Shown here in pieces: positions 1 to 12,575 of a DNA stretch of 64,000 nucleotides. This DNA is from Beroe forskalii. Its lineage: Eukaryota > Ctenophora > Nuda > Beroida > Beroidae. The stretch is taken from positions 558,001 through 622,000 of the forward strand of contig WFMF01000066.1 in assembly GCA_011033025.1 (NCBI GenBank), written 5' to 3'. Both the position numbers and the translations under genes were made by a program. The notes beneath the pieces are model-generated. The model searched no databases. It had not been told where the DNA came from and saw only the letters and a list, made by a program, of their open reading frames with translations. The first letter of the stretch is position 1; each line of letters opens with the position of its first letter.

Positions 1-119
1 TAACACCGTAATTGCGACGCAGTAACACCGTTACGACACAGTAACACCGTTACGAAACACGAAGTACGAATCAGTAACGGTGCAACAACTCGGTAACATT
101 CTTGCGACACACTAACACC
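1..119. repeat. Degenerate ~20-bp minisatellite, left flank
   Basis: Tandem copies of a unit close to GTAACACCGTTACGACACA run from the window edge to the target-site duplication of the next element. The same array continues on the far side of that element in the complementary wording (1144-1750). No coding potential is seen. Confidence 0.8.
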
Positions 120-127
120 GTAAAGCC

Positions 128-1135
128 GGCTAAATCCTATTTATGCAAATCGCCGATTCGGCGCCGTAAAGCGCCGAATCGGCGCCTTTAATCTTTTGCA
201 AGCGCCTATGCGGCGCCTAGACGGTACCGTTTAAAGGAGCCTATAGGCGCCGATAGTTTTCGATCGTCGAATTATCGGCGCCGAAAAGCGCCTATACACC
301 GCTTTTCGGCGACATCGGCGGTTTTCGACCGCCTATAGGCGCCTGTACGGCCATCACCGCCTATCGTGATATTTTTCATGATCCACGGCCCGGTAGGAGT
401 CTGAGGTATCGGCGCCTATAGGCGCCGATGAATTAAGGCAGTCCTAAGCTCCTAAATTGGGATAGAGTTAGGGTTTGGTTTAGGGTTTGGGTTAGGCTTT
501 GGGTTAGGCTTTGGGTTATGGTTTGGGTTAGGGTTTGGGTTAGGGTTTGGGTTAGGGTTTGGGTTAGGGTTTTGGTTAGGGTTTTGGTTAGGGTTTTGGT
601 TAGGGTTTGGGTTAGGGTTTGGGTTAGGGTTAGGGTTTGGGTTAGGGTTTGGGTTAGGGTTAGCCCAATTTAGAAGTTTAGGGCTGCCTTAATTAATCGG
701 CGCCTATAGGCGCCGAAAAAATAAGGAAGAACACAGATAGCTAGAGATCAATATCGGCGCCTATAGGCGCCGATACTTCAGACTCGTACCTGGCCGTGGA
801 TCTTGAAAAATATCACGATAGGCGCCTATAGGCGATGATGGCCGTACAGGCGCCTATAGGCGGTCGAAAACCGCCGATGTATCCGAAAATTGGTGTATAG
901 GCGCTTTTCGGCGCCGATAGGCGCCTATAGGCGTCGATGACCGCCGATAGTTCGACGATCGAAAACTATCGGCGCCTATTGATAGGCGCCGAAAAGCGGT
1001 ACCGCCTATAGGCGCCTAATATTCGGCGACAAGCGCCGAATCGGCGCCTATAAGCGCCTATAATTTTTATTAGTAATAAAAATTATAGGCGCTTATAGGC
1101 GCCGAATCGGCGGTTTACATATATAGGATTTAGCC
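128..1135. mobile_element. Foldback element, 8-bp TSD, GGCGCCTATAGGCGCC repeats
   Basis: The ends are the terminal inverted repeats GGCTAAATCCTAT and ATAGGATTTAGCC, flanked by a perfect 8-bp direct repeat GTAAAGCC at 120-127 and 1136-1143. This is the duplication size of hAT-type transposition. Both arms are built from the 16-bp palindrome GGCGCCTATAGGCGCC and variants, so the element folds almost end to end. A nested segment (about 431-695) with its own inverted ends (AATTAAGGCAG / CTGCCTTAATT) carries the telomere-like core. There is no transposase ORF, so it is non-autonomous. The hAT assignment is inferred from the TSD length. Confidence 0.8.
461..665 (+). repeat. Telomere-like TTAGGG/TTTGGG tandem block
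   Basis: About 200 bp of alternating GGGTTAGGGTTTGGG units with minor variants sits in the middle of the foldback element at 128-1135. It resembles the animal telomere repeat TTAGGG mixed with a TTTGGG variant. It is flanked on both sides by the same short inverted repeat, so it is an internal cargo or interstitial block, not a chromosome end. Confidence 0.75.
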
Positions 1136-1143
1136 GTAAAGCC

Positions 1144-1750
1144 AAAATAACACACTTACGACAGAAAACGCCATTTTACTTTTAAAGGCCCGTTGATAAA
1201 GCGCTTTTGATGGTTAATAAGTAACAACATTACTGTGTTGTAACGGTGTTACTGTGTCGTAACGGTGTTACTTTGCCTTAATGGTGACGCTCTGTCGTAA
1301 CGGTGTTACTGTTACTGTGTCGTAATGGTGTTACTGAGTCGTATCGGTGTTACTGTGTCGTATCGGTGTTACTGTGTCGTTACGGTGTTACCGTTTCTTA
1401 ACGACGTTATTGAGTCGTAACGACGCAACTGAGTCCTAACGGCGATACTGTGTCGTAACGGCGATACTGTGTCGTAACGTTGTTACTGTGTCGTAACGAC
1501 GATACTGTCATAACGTTGTTACTGTGTCGTAACGGCTTTACTGTTTCGTAACAACGTTACTGTGTCGTAACGCCTAACGGCATTACTGTGTTGTAACGAC
1601 GTTACTGAGTCGTAACGACGATACTGTGTCATATTGTCATAACAGCATAACAGTGTCGTAACGGTGTCACTGTGTCGTAACGGTGTTTCTGTGTCATAAC
1701 GGAGTTTCTGTGCCGTTACTTCGCATCTTTGTCGTAACAATGTTGCGGTC
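1144..1750. repeat. Degenerate ~20-bp minisatellite, right flank
   Basis: Tandem units close to CTGTGTCGTAACGGTGTTA continue for about 600 bp with growing divergence. They are the reverse complement of the unit seen at 1-119, so the orientation appears to switch across the inserted foldback element. The long minus-strand reading frame over this stretch is a by-product of the repeat. Confidence 0.75.
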
Positions 1751-2030
1751 TACTGTCTAGTAAATTAGTAAAGGTTTAAGGTATCATATCCTGAGCCGAG
1801 TTATGAACGAAATACGTTCGATTATGACCTCAGGACTTCGAATATTTTTTATGTCCAATATTCTCAACGTCCAATTTACGAAATTAGGGCGTTGGGAGAT
1901 ATGGGCGCATCTCATACGTACAGACTTTCAAAGTTAATAAATCGTAGTTTGTATGAAAGTATTTCAAACTATCTGGCCGCTTATTTTGATACTAATTTTT
2001 TTGAATATTATTTTGTTTAAGTAAGCCTAT
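1751..2030. other. Unassigned spacer
   Basis: AT-rich sequence between the minisatellite and the next foldback element. I see no gene, RNA or clear repeat in it. Confidence 0.5.
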
Positions 2031-5000
2031 TACTCCAGTAGCCCAGGCAAAGTCAGTATGCAACATTCGAGTGGACAAAGTTGCTCAACGGTTTTTGGTA
2101 CTTCCAACTGTGCTTTATCGAAAAAATTCACTGCCCTTCCGTGAATCGACGTCATGGGGGGTGCTACGGCCACGCCCATTTTTCGCATGTTTAAATGGCT
2201 GTAACTCCGGTTCCTTTTGGAGTTGGGAGCAAAACTTCCAACTTAAAATGACCGCATTGGACACATTATGCCAGGCGGATGATGGTTTTGAAGCCCTCAG
2301 ACCTTTCGTTTTCGAGTTACAGCCAACAAACTGATTTTTTCGTCACCCGCGAGCCAACGCAAGGTAAAATCGTAACTTTCGTTCCTTTTGGAGTTCAGCA
2401 TGAAACAACCAGGTTAAAATGACCGTTATCATCCAATGTTGGGGAAGATGATGGTTTGAAGCCTTGACGTCTTCTATTTTGTAGAAAGTGCACAAAAATA
2501 GGGATTTTAAAAGCAGTTCTAAAGCCATCGGACCCATCGAAACTAAATCATTTTTCTCCCATACTCCAGGATGTAAGGTCCATCGGTTTTGCAACGGTTA
2601 CTAGCCCTTCAGATCATGTAGAATTGATGTAGCTTTATCATGACATCTGATCTTGATGGTGATCTTGAAGTCCATATTAACGCCCTTTTTTGATCCTTGC
2701 GCAGGCTTGATATTTCATAACTTAGCTCAGGAAGGTTATGGGACGTAGAGACTTTGTTTTGGACACCAACGAAGTGCAAAGATACATGTTTGTATACAAC
2801 TTGTTCCTTAGTATATGCTTTAAAATGCTTAGGAAGAGATTTACGGGCAAAAGAAACTGATTTTCAGGCACCAGCAGGACATAGCAGAGTAGATTTTTGT
2901 ATATTGGCCCGGAAAATCGTTGACACTTCGTTTTGGTGTAAATGAATTGAAGAAGCCAGTATGTTTATGTACAACTTGTTAAATGATAATAAACATTATG
3001 TGTCCCCAAACATGTTCAGCAAAGGTTATGAGCGAAAAAAAAAAACTGATATTTCGATGGGTGTCCACAGGGCAAAGTGGAGGGATTATTGTACCTTAGC
3101 TGAGGAGATCATAGAGACTTTGCTTTGGGCGCACTGCAAACAGAGTGCAATGGCCATGTTTATTCTTTTATTACAACTTTCTACTTTGCTAATAAACATA
3201 TTATCCCCTAAAATGGTCAGGAAATCAGGAAGGGAGTTATGGGCAAAACTGATATTTGGGCAACTGATGCATAGAACCTTCCTATTGCTCTATTGTACCC
3301 CTTGTCCGCTTGCACCCTGCTGTATGCAGCCCGTACAAATCTAGTATTGAGTTTGAGTTTGGTGAAGTGTAGCCTAGAACTTGAGGTAGATCAAGAGGCT
3401 TCCAAGAGGCTTCCAAGTTGAGGGTGATCAAGGTAAAGGTTGATGTCAGTCTTGATTTGAATGCCTCGAAGGATGGAGGACATAATTGTCTTTTAGAACA
3501 GCATTCCACAAACTCTGACGAAGGACGGCAAATGAGTGATTAAACAGTGATTTTGAAAGGGTTGCCGCCTACATAGAGACTTCGTATTGGTCTTTAATAA
3601 GAGTATAAGAAGCCCGGTAGCCATATTTATACTTATACATATGATTTTTTAAAGCAATTTCTAGATAAACATGGCCATTTCTCTTCTTTTTACTTTGTAA
3701 GACCAAATAAAAGTTTTACACGCTGCACATAATAAATGGATGCCGATCAATTCTTGCCTTGATCATCCTCAACTTAGAAGCCTCTTGAGAAACATTCCAG
3801 ATTTACATAGAGATCTATATGATCTCTACAGACATATGATCTATAGAGACATGGTTGATCATATTGCAGCACCTTTGTACTGTAGTATGTAGATAAAAAT
3901 ACCTCCACTACACCAAACTCAAACTCAATACTAGATTAGACCACAGGCTGCCTACAGCAGCTGGTGGTCTAAATTTTGGGTCTCCATTGCGGGTGGAAAA
4001 GGGGTACAATAGGAAGGTGCTATGCATCACAGGTGCCCAAATATCAGTTTTTTCCCATCACTCCCTTCCTGACCATTTTACTTTTTAAGGCTTATGTTTA
4101 TTAGAAAAGGAGCAAGTTTTGATAAAAGAATAAACATGACCATTGCACTCCATTTGTGCAGTGCGCCCAACGCGAAGTCTCTATGATCTCCCTGGGCTAA
4201 GGTACAGTACAATAATCGCCTCCACTTTGCCCTGTGGACACCAATCGAAATATCAGTTTTTTAGCCAATAACTCTCTTGCTGAACATTTTAGGGTGTAAT
4301 ATAATGTTTATTAACATTTAACAAGTTGTACATAAACATGGCTATTACAATTCATTTGCACCCAAAACGAAGTGTCAATGACTTTCCTGGGCCAATTTAC
4401 AAAAATCTACTCTGCTATGTCCTGCTGGTGCCCCGAAAATCAGTTCTTCGCCCGTAAAATCTCTTCCCTAAGCATTTTAAAGCATATACTAAGGAACAAG
4501 TTGTATACAAACATGGCCTTTGCGCTTTGTTGGTGTCCAAAACAAAGTCTCTACGTCCTATAACCTTCCTGAGCTAAGTTATGAAATATCAAGCCTGCGT
4601 GTGATCTTAAAAAGGGCGTGGTTAATATGGACTTCAAGATCACCATCAAGATCAGATGTCATGATAAAGCTACATCGATTCTACATGATCTGAAGGGCTA
4701 GTAACCGTTGCTTACATCCTGGAGTATGTGGAGAAAAAATGATTTAGTTTCGATAAGGTCCGATGGCTTTGTAACTGCTTTTAAATCCCTATTTTTGTGC
4801 ACTTTCTACAAAATAGAAGACGTCGTAAGGCTTCAAAACCATCATCTTCCCCCAACATTGGATGATAACGGTCATTTTAACCTGGTTGTTTCATGCTGAA
4901 CTCCAAAAGGAACGAAAGTTACGATTTTTACCTTGCGTTGGCTCGCGGGTGACGAAAAAATCAGTTTGTTGGCTGTAACTCGAAAACGAAAGGTCTGAGG

Positions 5001-5278
5001 GCTTCAAAACCATCATCCGCCTGGCATAATGTGTCCAATGCGGTCATTTTAAGCCTTAAAATTTAAGGTGGAACGTTTGCTCCCAACTCCAAAAGGAACC
5101 GGAGTTACAGCCATTTAAACATGCGAAAAATGGGCGTGGCCGTAGCACCCCTCATGACGTCGATTCACGGAAGGGCAGTGAATTTTTTCGATAAAGCACA
5201 GTTGGAAGTACCAAAAACCGTTGAGCAACTTTGTCCACTCGAATGTTGCATACTGACTTTGCCTGGGCTACTGGAGTA
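2031..5278. mobile_element. 3.2-kb foldback element with ~1.6-kb inverted arms
   Basis: The terminal words TACTCCAGTAGCCCAGGC (2031-2048) and GCCTGGGCTACTGGAGTA (5261-5278) are exact reverse complements. Homology continues inwards from both ends almost to the centre near 3655; for example the stretch at 2071-2240 matches 5090-5240 inverted. Within each arm, related segments of the type 'opening phrase + CAAAGTCTCTA' recur, so the arms also contain degenerate direct repeats. Only TA or TAT can be proposed as target duplication. Short ORFs are not conserved between arms and are not credible genes. Confidence 0.75.
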
Positions 5279-5477
5279 TATAATCGACCCGGCGCTACGG
5301 GTCTGTAGTTGTTTACAATATTTAATGTTGTTGTTGACTATTGACATGGTTGTTGATGTTGTGATAGCCTAGGTGCAAGGATTTGCCATTAAACGTTTCC
5401 CAGGGCCAGCCGGAATTATATTTTTAAGGGAAACATACCCACATGTCCATATCAATGCGAATTTAGTAAGTTTATAA
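5279..5477. other. Unassigned spacer
   Basis: About 200 bp between the foldback element and a palindromic repeat cluster. It holds a GTTGTTGATGTTG-type simple stretch and nothing recognisable. Confidence 0.4.
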
Positions 5478-5668
5478 TGATCGGAGCTGATCAGCGCTGA
5501 TCGGCGCTGATCAGCGCTGATCAGCGCCGATGGAGTTTTCTAAAGCTCCTATGCAGGTGTTTTGGTAGGCGCTGATCAGCGCTGATCAGCTCGGCGCTGA
5601 TCAGCGCCGACGACCGCCGATGAAATTTTAAATTTTTTCCATCGGCGCTGATCAGCGCTGATCGGCGG
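5478..5668. repeat. Cluster of GCGCTGATCAGCGC palindromes
   Basis: At least seven overlapping copies of the palindromic word GCGCTGATCAGCGC or its GATCGGCGC variants lie around two short unrelated spacers. The layout copies the GGCGCC element upstream with another palindromic word. It abuts the 5' end of the readable LINE sequence at 5673, so it may mark where that LINE was truncated or interrupted. Confidence 0.75.
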
Positions 5669-5672
5669 TGTC

Positions 5673-7218
5673 ACTGATCAGGGTGAGGACTTTGATGTTG
5701 TTTGCTATACGGACAGTTCTAAAATCAACGACCACACGGGAGCAGGAGTAGTGATCAAAGGTGGACCATCCTGGAGCCACTTGGACTGCTGCGAATCCTT
5801 CCATCTTGGGCTACACAGTACGGTGTTTCAAGCAGAAGTCTTTGCTGTTGCTAAAACCGCGGAGATACTGCAGGAACATGCTCTGAGTAACACCAAAATC
5901 TTGATAAATTGTGATAGCAAATCGGCTATTCAGGCGATAAATGCTACGATTATCAAGAGCAAGGTGCCACTTCGGGCATCAAACTCCCTCAACTCACTTG
6001 GAAACACCAACGAGGTCACACTTAGTTGGATTCCAGCTCACAGTGGGTACGAGGGCAACAAGCTGGCCAACCAGACAGCAAAAGCTGGGGCGACCAACTC
6101 AAATGACAGCGCATCCAGGGTCTTACTCCCCATACCGCGTGGGGTATGTTTCGCGGCAATGAGGAGGAAGACCAAAGAGGACTGGATAAGCTCCTACAAA
6201 GCTGATCCTCCCAGAATGTTCAACATGATGTGGAGGGACAAATTTGCAAAGGAGCTATCCAGCATGGGTAGGAAGGATCTGAGAGTGGCTACTCAACTCC
6301 TGACAGGCCACACAGTCCTAAACTACCACCTCAAGAAACTGAACCCCGCTGTCCCTGCAACCTGTCCCCTTTGCGAAAGCGAAGATGAAACGGTATCGCA
6401 CTTCCTGGGGAAATGCCCCTCCCTAGGCAGTATTAGGGCCGAGTACTTCGACACCTACTACTGTGCAGGTACCGGCATCGTGGACAGGTTCAAACTCAAC
6501 TGGATCATCAGCTACTAGGGCGTTTCATAATTTCCCAACTAGAGAACTGCATATTGTTCGGGGTCAAAAGCTATCCTTTAGGACATTCAAAATTGGCAGA
6601 AAAAAGTTTCAGACGGAAAAAATAATTTTAAGCACGTGCACAGGCCACAGCTATTTTTACCTGTTAAAATCATGATTTTTGATAAAATGTTGCCCATCTC
6701 TTTTCCTGTTTGAGTTACATATTTCTAAGCCTTCTCATCGTGTTCCTCAGCCCAGAAAATGGGGGTATAGGTCCGAAAATTTTTGACCTATGACTTTCAG
6801 AAGCTGAGTTATCACCATATGCCCATACATGGGCATCGCCTGGTTTTGCTCGCGTATGCCCATATATGGGCATATGAAAGTCGGTAACTCAGCTTCTGAA
6901 GGAGGGTCAAAAATTCGCCCCATTTTCTGGGCCAGAGGAACACGATGGGAAAGCTTAGAAATATGTAACTAAGCAAAAAAGATGGGCAACATTTTACCGA
7001 AAATCATGATTTTACAGGTGGCTGTGGCCTGTGCACAAAATTATTTTTCGTCTGAAAATTTTTTTCTGTCAATTTTTAATGTCCTAAAGGATAGCTTTTG
7101 ACCCCGAACAATATACAGTTCTCTAGTTGGGAAATTATGAAACACCCTAATCAGCTACGCCCACAGGACTGGTTGCCTGGTACCTAAGAGAGTATGCGAT
7201 GATTCTGCAACTACTTAA
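5673..7218 (+). pseudogene. LINE ORF2 fragment: RNase H plus C-terminal zinc knuckle, split by a MITE
   Basis: Only the 3' end of a non-LTR retrotransposon ORF2 is present. The RNase H domain shows the first catalytic Asp in YTDSSK, then the conserved Glu in FQAEVFAVAKTAE, a third acidic site in INCDSKSAIQAI, and the late SWIPAHSGYEGNKLAN block. A cysteine-rich tail follows (CPLCESEDETVSHFLGKC). An RNase H domain after the reverse transcriptase is typical of I-clade and related LINEs. The frame stays open to Tyr at 6513-6515, where the first three bases of an inserted element supply a TAG stop. The same frame resumes at 7159 and ends at a TAA at 7216-7218. The reverse transcriptase and endonuclease parts are missing, so the copy is dead. 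Confidence 0.85.
6516..7149. mobile_element. Foldback MITE, 9-bp TSD (MULE-like), inside LINE ORF
   Basis: The 634-bp element starts TAGGGCGTTTCATAATTTCC and ends with the near-exact reverse complement. The inverted arms run about 310 bp to a centre near 6835. A perfect 9-bp direct repeat ATCAGCTAC flanks it (6507-6515 and 7150-7158); a 9-bp duplication points to the Mutator-like superfamily. It has no ORF. It sits inside the RNase H LINE fragment and creates that fragment's stop codon. Confidence 0.88.
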
Positions 7219-9145
7219 GGCTCTGTCCCTCACTGGACTGAGCCTTCAGTAACAGGGATACACTCAAGCCATCCCCAGAGGATGTAGCGGAGGCATCCCT
7301 CGCTCCGGCCACAGAAGGAGGGGCTCGACCCCGCCACTGGGTCGGGAACGCCATTCTGTTCTGACAGGATGGCAACGGGGAGGAACGGGACTCTCGTCCC
7401 ATCCAGGCACCTGGGAGCTCGGAAGCGCTTGTCTCGGCCAGCAGCTTCCTCTTCTGGGCGCCGCCTGGGCCCTTGCAGGTCCATCCCCCTTCTAGTAGTA
7501 GTACTGTTAGGTGGTTTCATCGTTCCTCGTCGATCAAATGGATTGATCAAATGAAAAACGCACACAATACACTTTTATGAAGACATCCGCGCAAAAAAGC
7601 AAGCAAGCGTGATTGTGTGCCATTTTCATTTGATCAGTTCATTTGATCGACGCGTAACGATGCAGGTGCCTTATAATTGTACATTGTAGGCAAAATCAGG
7701 TAGTATATTTCTAAAAATTAAGTCGATTGCAGTTATTGGCAAAATCATAAGCCACTTGCAATTTAATGCAGATTGAAAATTTGTGTCTTAAACAATTGTC
7801 AGACGATGTTTGACCCGCTGATCGCTCGGAAGGGTCTGTCATGTATCAACGATAGACAACAAAACAATTGTCATCAATATCATATCATTAAATCATTTGT
7901 GCGGGACCATTCACTATACTCAGCCAGTCGAAATACTGAAATAGCAATAGTTTTAATAAACACAGTACATACATTAATTGGCATAATGCAATGACTGTTG
8001 CATGTCCACTGAAAATGGACAGTTTTCATGCGCGCGGCAATATTGCAAAAACGGAAAATGGCCAGAAACACACGTTAAGTAAAAAGCTTCGCAAAAATGG
8101 GAGTGTCGTTACGTGTCGACTACACTTCACTTAACCATGTGCTTACACGCGTGCAGCTCTCACGCCTGAGGAGGATCTGGAGGAACGACGTCCGCGTCGC
8201 GCCGCACAGAAAAGGGTACTGCCTGTTGTTGCTAAACACGTATATCCCTGGCTGTTATCGTCGCGCGGCGCGCTTCCTCAGAAGAGCGCTTCCGCAGGGA
8301 AGCGCCGCGCGCGTACACACACCTATGCGGGCTTAGGAAATTGCACCCCTGGTCAGGGAAACTGGTTTCCCGGCCAAACCACCTATCCAATACTAACATA
8401 ATTGGCCAATTTATGAGGATGTAAGCTGAGAAAATACTATGAACGTAGCGCGCGGCGCCATTTTCCTGGATGGTCGTTTTGACTAAATTGACGGTTCAAA
8501 TCGATCTGTCAAATTGAACAACTGTTGGTGAGAAATAGGGCCCTGGTTTAGCGCTTGCCGCGCCGCGCACTCCGTGCGCGTAACCAGGGTCCTGGTTAGG
8601 GCAAGAAACTGGTATGCGCTGCGCGTGTATGTATTAACACTTCTCGGGCTTCCTTGGAAACCAGGGAATGCGCGCTACGCACAATGCACATAGTGATATT
8701 AACGTGTTCACTGTTCAGCAAAATCAGTTCCCAATTAACATTTAACGAACATCTTGTTTAATGAATTCGGATGTTTTTAAAATCAAATTAATTTTATTTG
8801 TGATTTTTGAAACCTTTTCAGATTGGTACATTTTTGTTTAGTTTGTGATTTTTCGCATCATTTCAAAAAGGTACCAACTTTTTGTGATTAATAATTGTAT
8901 AATTTAGCATTTAAAACTGGTACCACTTAAGTTTTCGCACTTTTCAGAAATTGTATTCTGCTTTTGGCCCTGGTTTTTAAATACTCTGGTTAACACTCCT
9001 TTTCATTATTGCAGGTTTTGTTGCCTAGATATATTCTTAATTTTCATTATCTCATTAGAGGCTGGAAGATCCAGTTAACAGTGGAAGTTAGATGGCAGTT
9101 GATTCATGAAAACATTGTTGATGTGTTAATCAAAAAAACTTTATT
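7219..9145. other. Non-coding stretch with GC-rich hairpins
   Basis: 7219-7530 is GC-rich and probably the 3' untranslated tail of the RNase H LINE. Around 7520-7655 the words TCGATCAAATG and CATTTGATCGA form a loose inverted repeat. 8263-8317 can form a strong hairpin (GCGCGGCGCGCTTCC against GGAAGCGCCGCGCGC). Several phrases around CCCTGGTT and AACCAGGG recur between 8340 and 8680. No gene is supported. Confidence 0.5.
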
Positions 9146-11493
9146 TCATATTGTTTTGTTTCCAGTTGTTTCTTTGCCATCAAGAGGGAGAAGGGCTGGC
9201 TCAGTTTCTACATCATGGACAACTCGAGAAAGTAGTTTAGCTGATACATCTCGAATATTACCATGACGCATATGTACAAACCCTCCTTTTTTACAATTGA
9301 GTGTGTGAGTGATATTGAATGTAGATCCACATGGACACTTTGATGGCAACCCTCGGATCTCCTGAAAGTAACGTATATTCAAAGCATCGGAGAATTCTGT
9401 CTTGTTCAACACCAAACCCTGATCTTTTAAGGAATTGCATTTAACCAGCTCGAAGCACCCTTGTCTGACAAAAGGTCAATTGCATGATTGAACTGAGGTG
9501 AAACATATTTCTTTAAATCTTTTTTATATCTTCATCTCATTTTCACCCTTCAAATGCTCAATAGACGATTTATTATCGTCAGGAATATTATGGGACTGAG
9601 ATTTTATCACATCAACTAGTTTTCTTGTAATTTGAGTTGATGTTTCAGAATCCCGGCCGGCTCGCTCCTGAAGAATGTGAATATCGAGACCCCCAAGTGG
9701 TGTTGGAAGTGAAATTAGTTTACGCTCAATATCTGTAATAGAGCTCCCAAAAAGAGTTGGAATAAACACAAATGTTAAAAGATCATCAAGTGGTTTTAGG
9801 TATCGCTCGATACCAGGGATTGTTCAGAGAAAATATGTATATTTGTGTTGATAACCATGTATATAGCCACTATATACAGAGTGAGGATGAAATTTAGCTA
9901 TTTCAGACAACTTTTCAACCTTTTTTGCCCATTTTGAGACTAAATCTTTGCAGTATTCATCTTTGAACTCCTCTGACCCGAGGCAGGCGCCTAGGTGCCG
10001 CTTTCCCTCGGTAGTGAATTTCACATTAGTGTCACTGAACACTGTCTTAGCTCGGCTGAGATCATGCACATGCTTCACTATGATCCAGCACTTTTCCTGA
10101 TTAACATGGTATCCATAGTGTTTACCCAGAAAAACTAGCTCATCAAACCATTGCTTAATACCTTCCACTGTACCAACAGCAGTGCCATCATCGGCAAGCC
10201 AAACTTGGCTACACTGTAACCTCCGCTCTTGTATTATGCCAGAGAGGGTGTGAACGACAGGAAGAATACCAAGACAATAGAATATAATTCCCAAGTTATC
10301 ACCCTGAGTAGTTCCTTGAAAGCTTTGTATCTCTTCCCCCTTGTTTTTATCCCCTTTGATGATAAGACGAGGTGGAATTCTGTATGTGTTGATTAAGTAT
10401 TATGCCACCTCAGGGCAAATGATTTGGATATTATGTAAAGCTACACTGCGGTTCATTGATTTGAAAGCATTTTCAGCATTGATTAAAATGACAGCTTCAG
10501 AACCGTCTTCACTGAACATTTCTCTCATTGCATGAATAGCTCCTTCAGCACCACTGTTAATCCCTGCTGCCACTTGCAGGGGTCCGGCCGCTTCCATTGC
10601 ATCCGTTTTAATTGCCCAGCTGATGGTTTTGCCCACAACATGTCGCAGGAGCTCACCAATGCCAATCAGTCATATTCCAGGATTCTTATCAAGGGGGATC
10701 AGCTTACAAGCCGTGAAACTATCCAGTGTTTCTGGGTTTAATATTTCTGTGGCCATTTTCCTTGATAATCTGGCTATAGATTCTCTGAATAACTGTCCTT
10801 CGGTCTTAAAACTGTTATGACAAAAAGATTGAAAGAATTGTCCGCTCATATTGGATGGTCCAGCTGCACCTCGAGTCTGTTTGATCGCCTTTTCCACCGT
10901 CCTCTCATCAATTTCATTGAAATATGAAACTGGCACATCATTGATCGGCCCATGAAGAAGTGTTTCCTTGAGTGCTGATGCAGAATGTGGATGTTTCTCC
11001 TTCAACTTCTCTATGACAGACGAGGATAAAGGTAATACACCTCCTTGGTTCTGGTTTTCAAGCAGTCTGTTGGTCGCTGTTATCTTACCTTGCAAGATGA
11101 AATGGACAAATAGCTGTGAAGCTGACACATCACTCCTCTTACAGGCCATCAATTTCTTCTGTATACCCCTAATTTCTCTCAATATGGCTTCAAACTGCCC
11201 TTCATCCCACAGCTTGAGACGCTTTTCAAGAGCCTTCGAGAGTTCAGATCTTTTACTGGTTTTTGATGGTTTCTGAAGCAATAGATTTGGAAGTGTCATA
11301 ACAACTTTCATTGCAACATCACTGAATTCCGTATCATAGTTAAATTGCTCGAGCCAAAAATTCAGCAAATTGATGAACTTCTTCGAATTTGTTCCTGATG
11401 GCAACTGGAAAATGTTATTTGCCCAGTACTTCGTGGACTCGTATGAATCGTTGATTAGCTTGGCAAATTTTGTGAATGGAACTCCGTTGTATG

Positions 11494-12575
11494 TAGGCTT
11501 TCCATTATCGGTAACAAATTTTTTATCTAGATAAACCGATAATTATTTCGGTTTTATCTAGATAAAATTTTTATCTAGATAAAATCTATCAGTTTTTAAA
11601 AACTTTTTTGCCACTGTCAATCTGGTTACTTTCGCTAAATATACGTCAGTCTGATTTCATGGTGATTGTTGATACACCCGACTGGTGTTAGTGAAAAATG
11701 AGACTGTTGTTATTGATAACACTATGTCCAAAAATTGTCAATGATACGTTATAGTGGTGGTATCAGAGTTCATTCAGGTTGATATCATTGATTTGTCAGT
11801 GTTAGACTGATGCAATTTATCCGTCAGAACGGTATTAGAAATACTATACAGCAGACTAAGTCAGAGATGCGCCCGAAAGGTATCAATCATGCATCAGATT
11901 GGTGTCAGTATACGGCAGACTTGTGTCAGTGATAAGTCACACTGCCAGACTGGTGTCAGTGATACGGAAGACTGGTGTCAGTGATAAGTCAGACTGGTGT
12001 CAGTGATACGGCAGACTGGTGTCAGTGATACGGCAGACTGGTGTCAGTGATACGGCAGACTGGTGTCAGTGATACGGCAGACTGGTGTCAGTGAAACGGC
12101 AGACTGGTGTCAGTGATACGGCAGACTGGTGTCAGTGATACTGCAGACTGGTTTCAGTCATCTATAGCAGATTTTTAGTGTCTGTAATACGTCTGGCCAA
12201 TGTTAAATATCTGATGTGTGTCTGTGACACGACAGAATAGTGTCACTGGTGCCAGATTTGTGTCGGTATCAGTTATCCATTAAACAAGTGTCAGTGATAC
12301 ATCAGGATAGTTTCAACTATACATCAAATAGGTGTCTGTGGTATGTCAGACTGGTGTTGGTGATTGGTAAGAAAGGTACCAGTGACATGACGGTGGCAGT
12401 GATCCTTCAGACTGGTGAAAGTTGAAACCAGTCCAATTTTACAAGCACTTTTCAACGCCAGCTATTTTGCTATTTTATCTAGATAAAAATAATTTTTATC
12501 TAGATAAACCGATAATTTATTTTGACGAATTATCGGAGATAATTATCGGTTTCGATTATCGGACTGGAAAGCCTA
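11494..12575. mobile_element. hAT-like non-autonomous element in the RT gene
   Basis: The ends TAGGCTTTCCATTATCGG and CCGATTATCGGACTGGAAAGCCTA-type inverted repeats are flanked by a perfect 8-bp duplication GTTGTATG (11486-11493, 12576-12583). Several copies of TTTTATCTAGATAAAA sit just inside both ends. The middle is a 22-bp minisatellite. There is no transposase. The ends resemble the TAGGGTTTCCAT family found at 17915, 27334 and 60378, so the families are probably related. Removing the element with one TSD copy would leave the host reading frame continuous. Confidence 0.87.
11880..12170. repeat. 22-bp minisatellite (GTGTCAGTGATACGGCAGACTG)
   Basis: About eight near-perfect direct units, most of them between 11950 and 12150, grade into degenerate copies on both sides (about 11690-12420). 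The array lies in the interior of the hAT-like element at 11494-12575. Confidence 0.8.

Noticed and set aside
461..665. True telomere or chromosome end
   Set aside because: The block is short, internal, mixed with TTTGGG, and enclosed by a transposon with a target duplication.
7211..7565. Minus-strand ORFs over the GC-rich LINE tail
   Set aside because: They are antisense to the LINE 3' region and show no domain.
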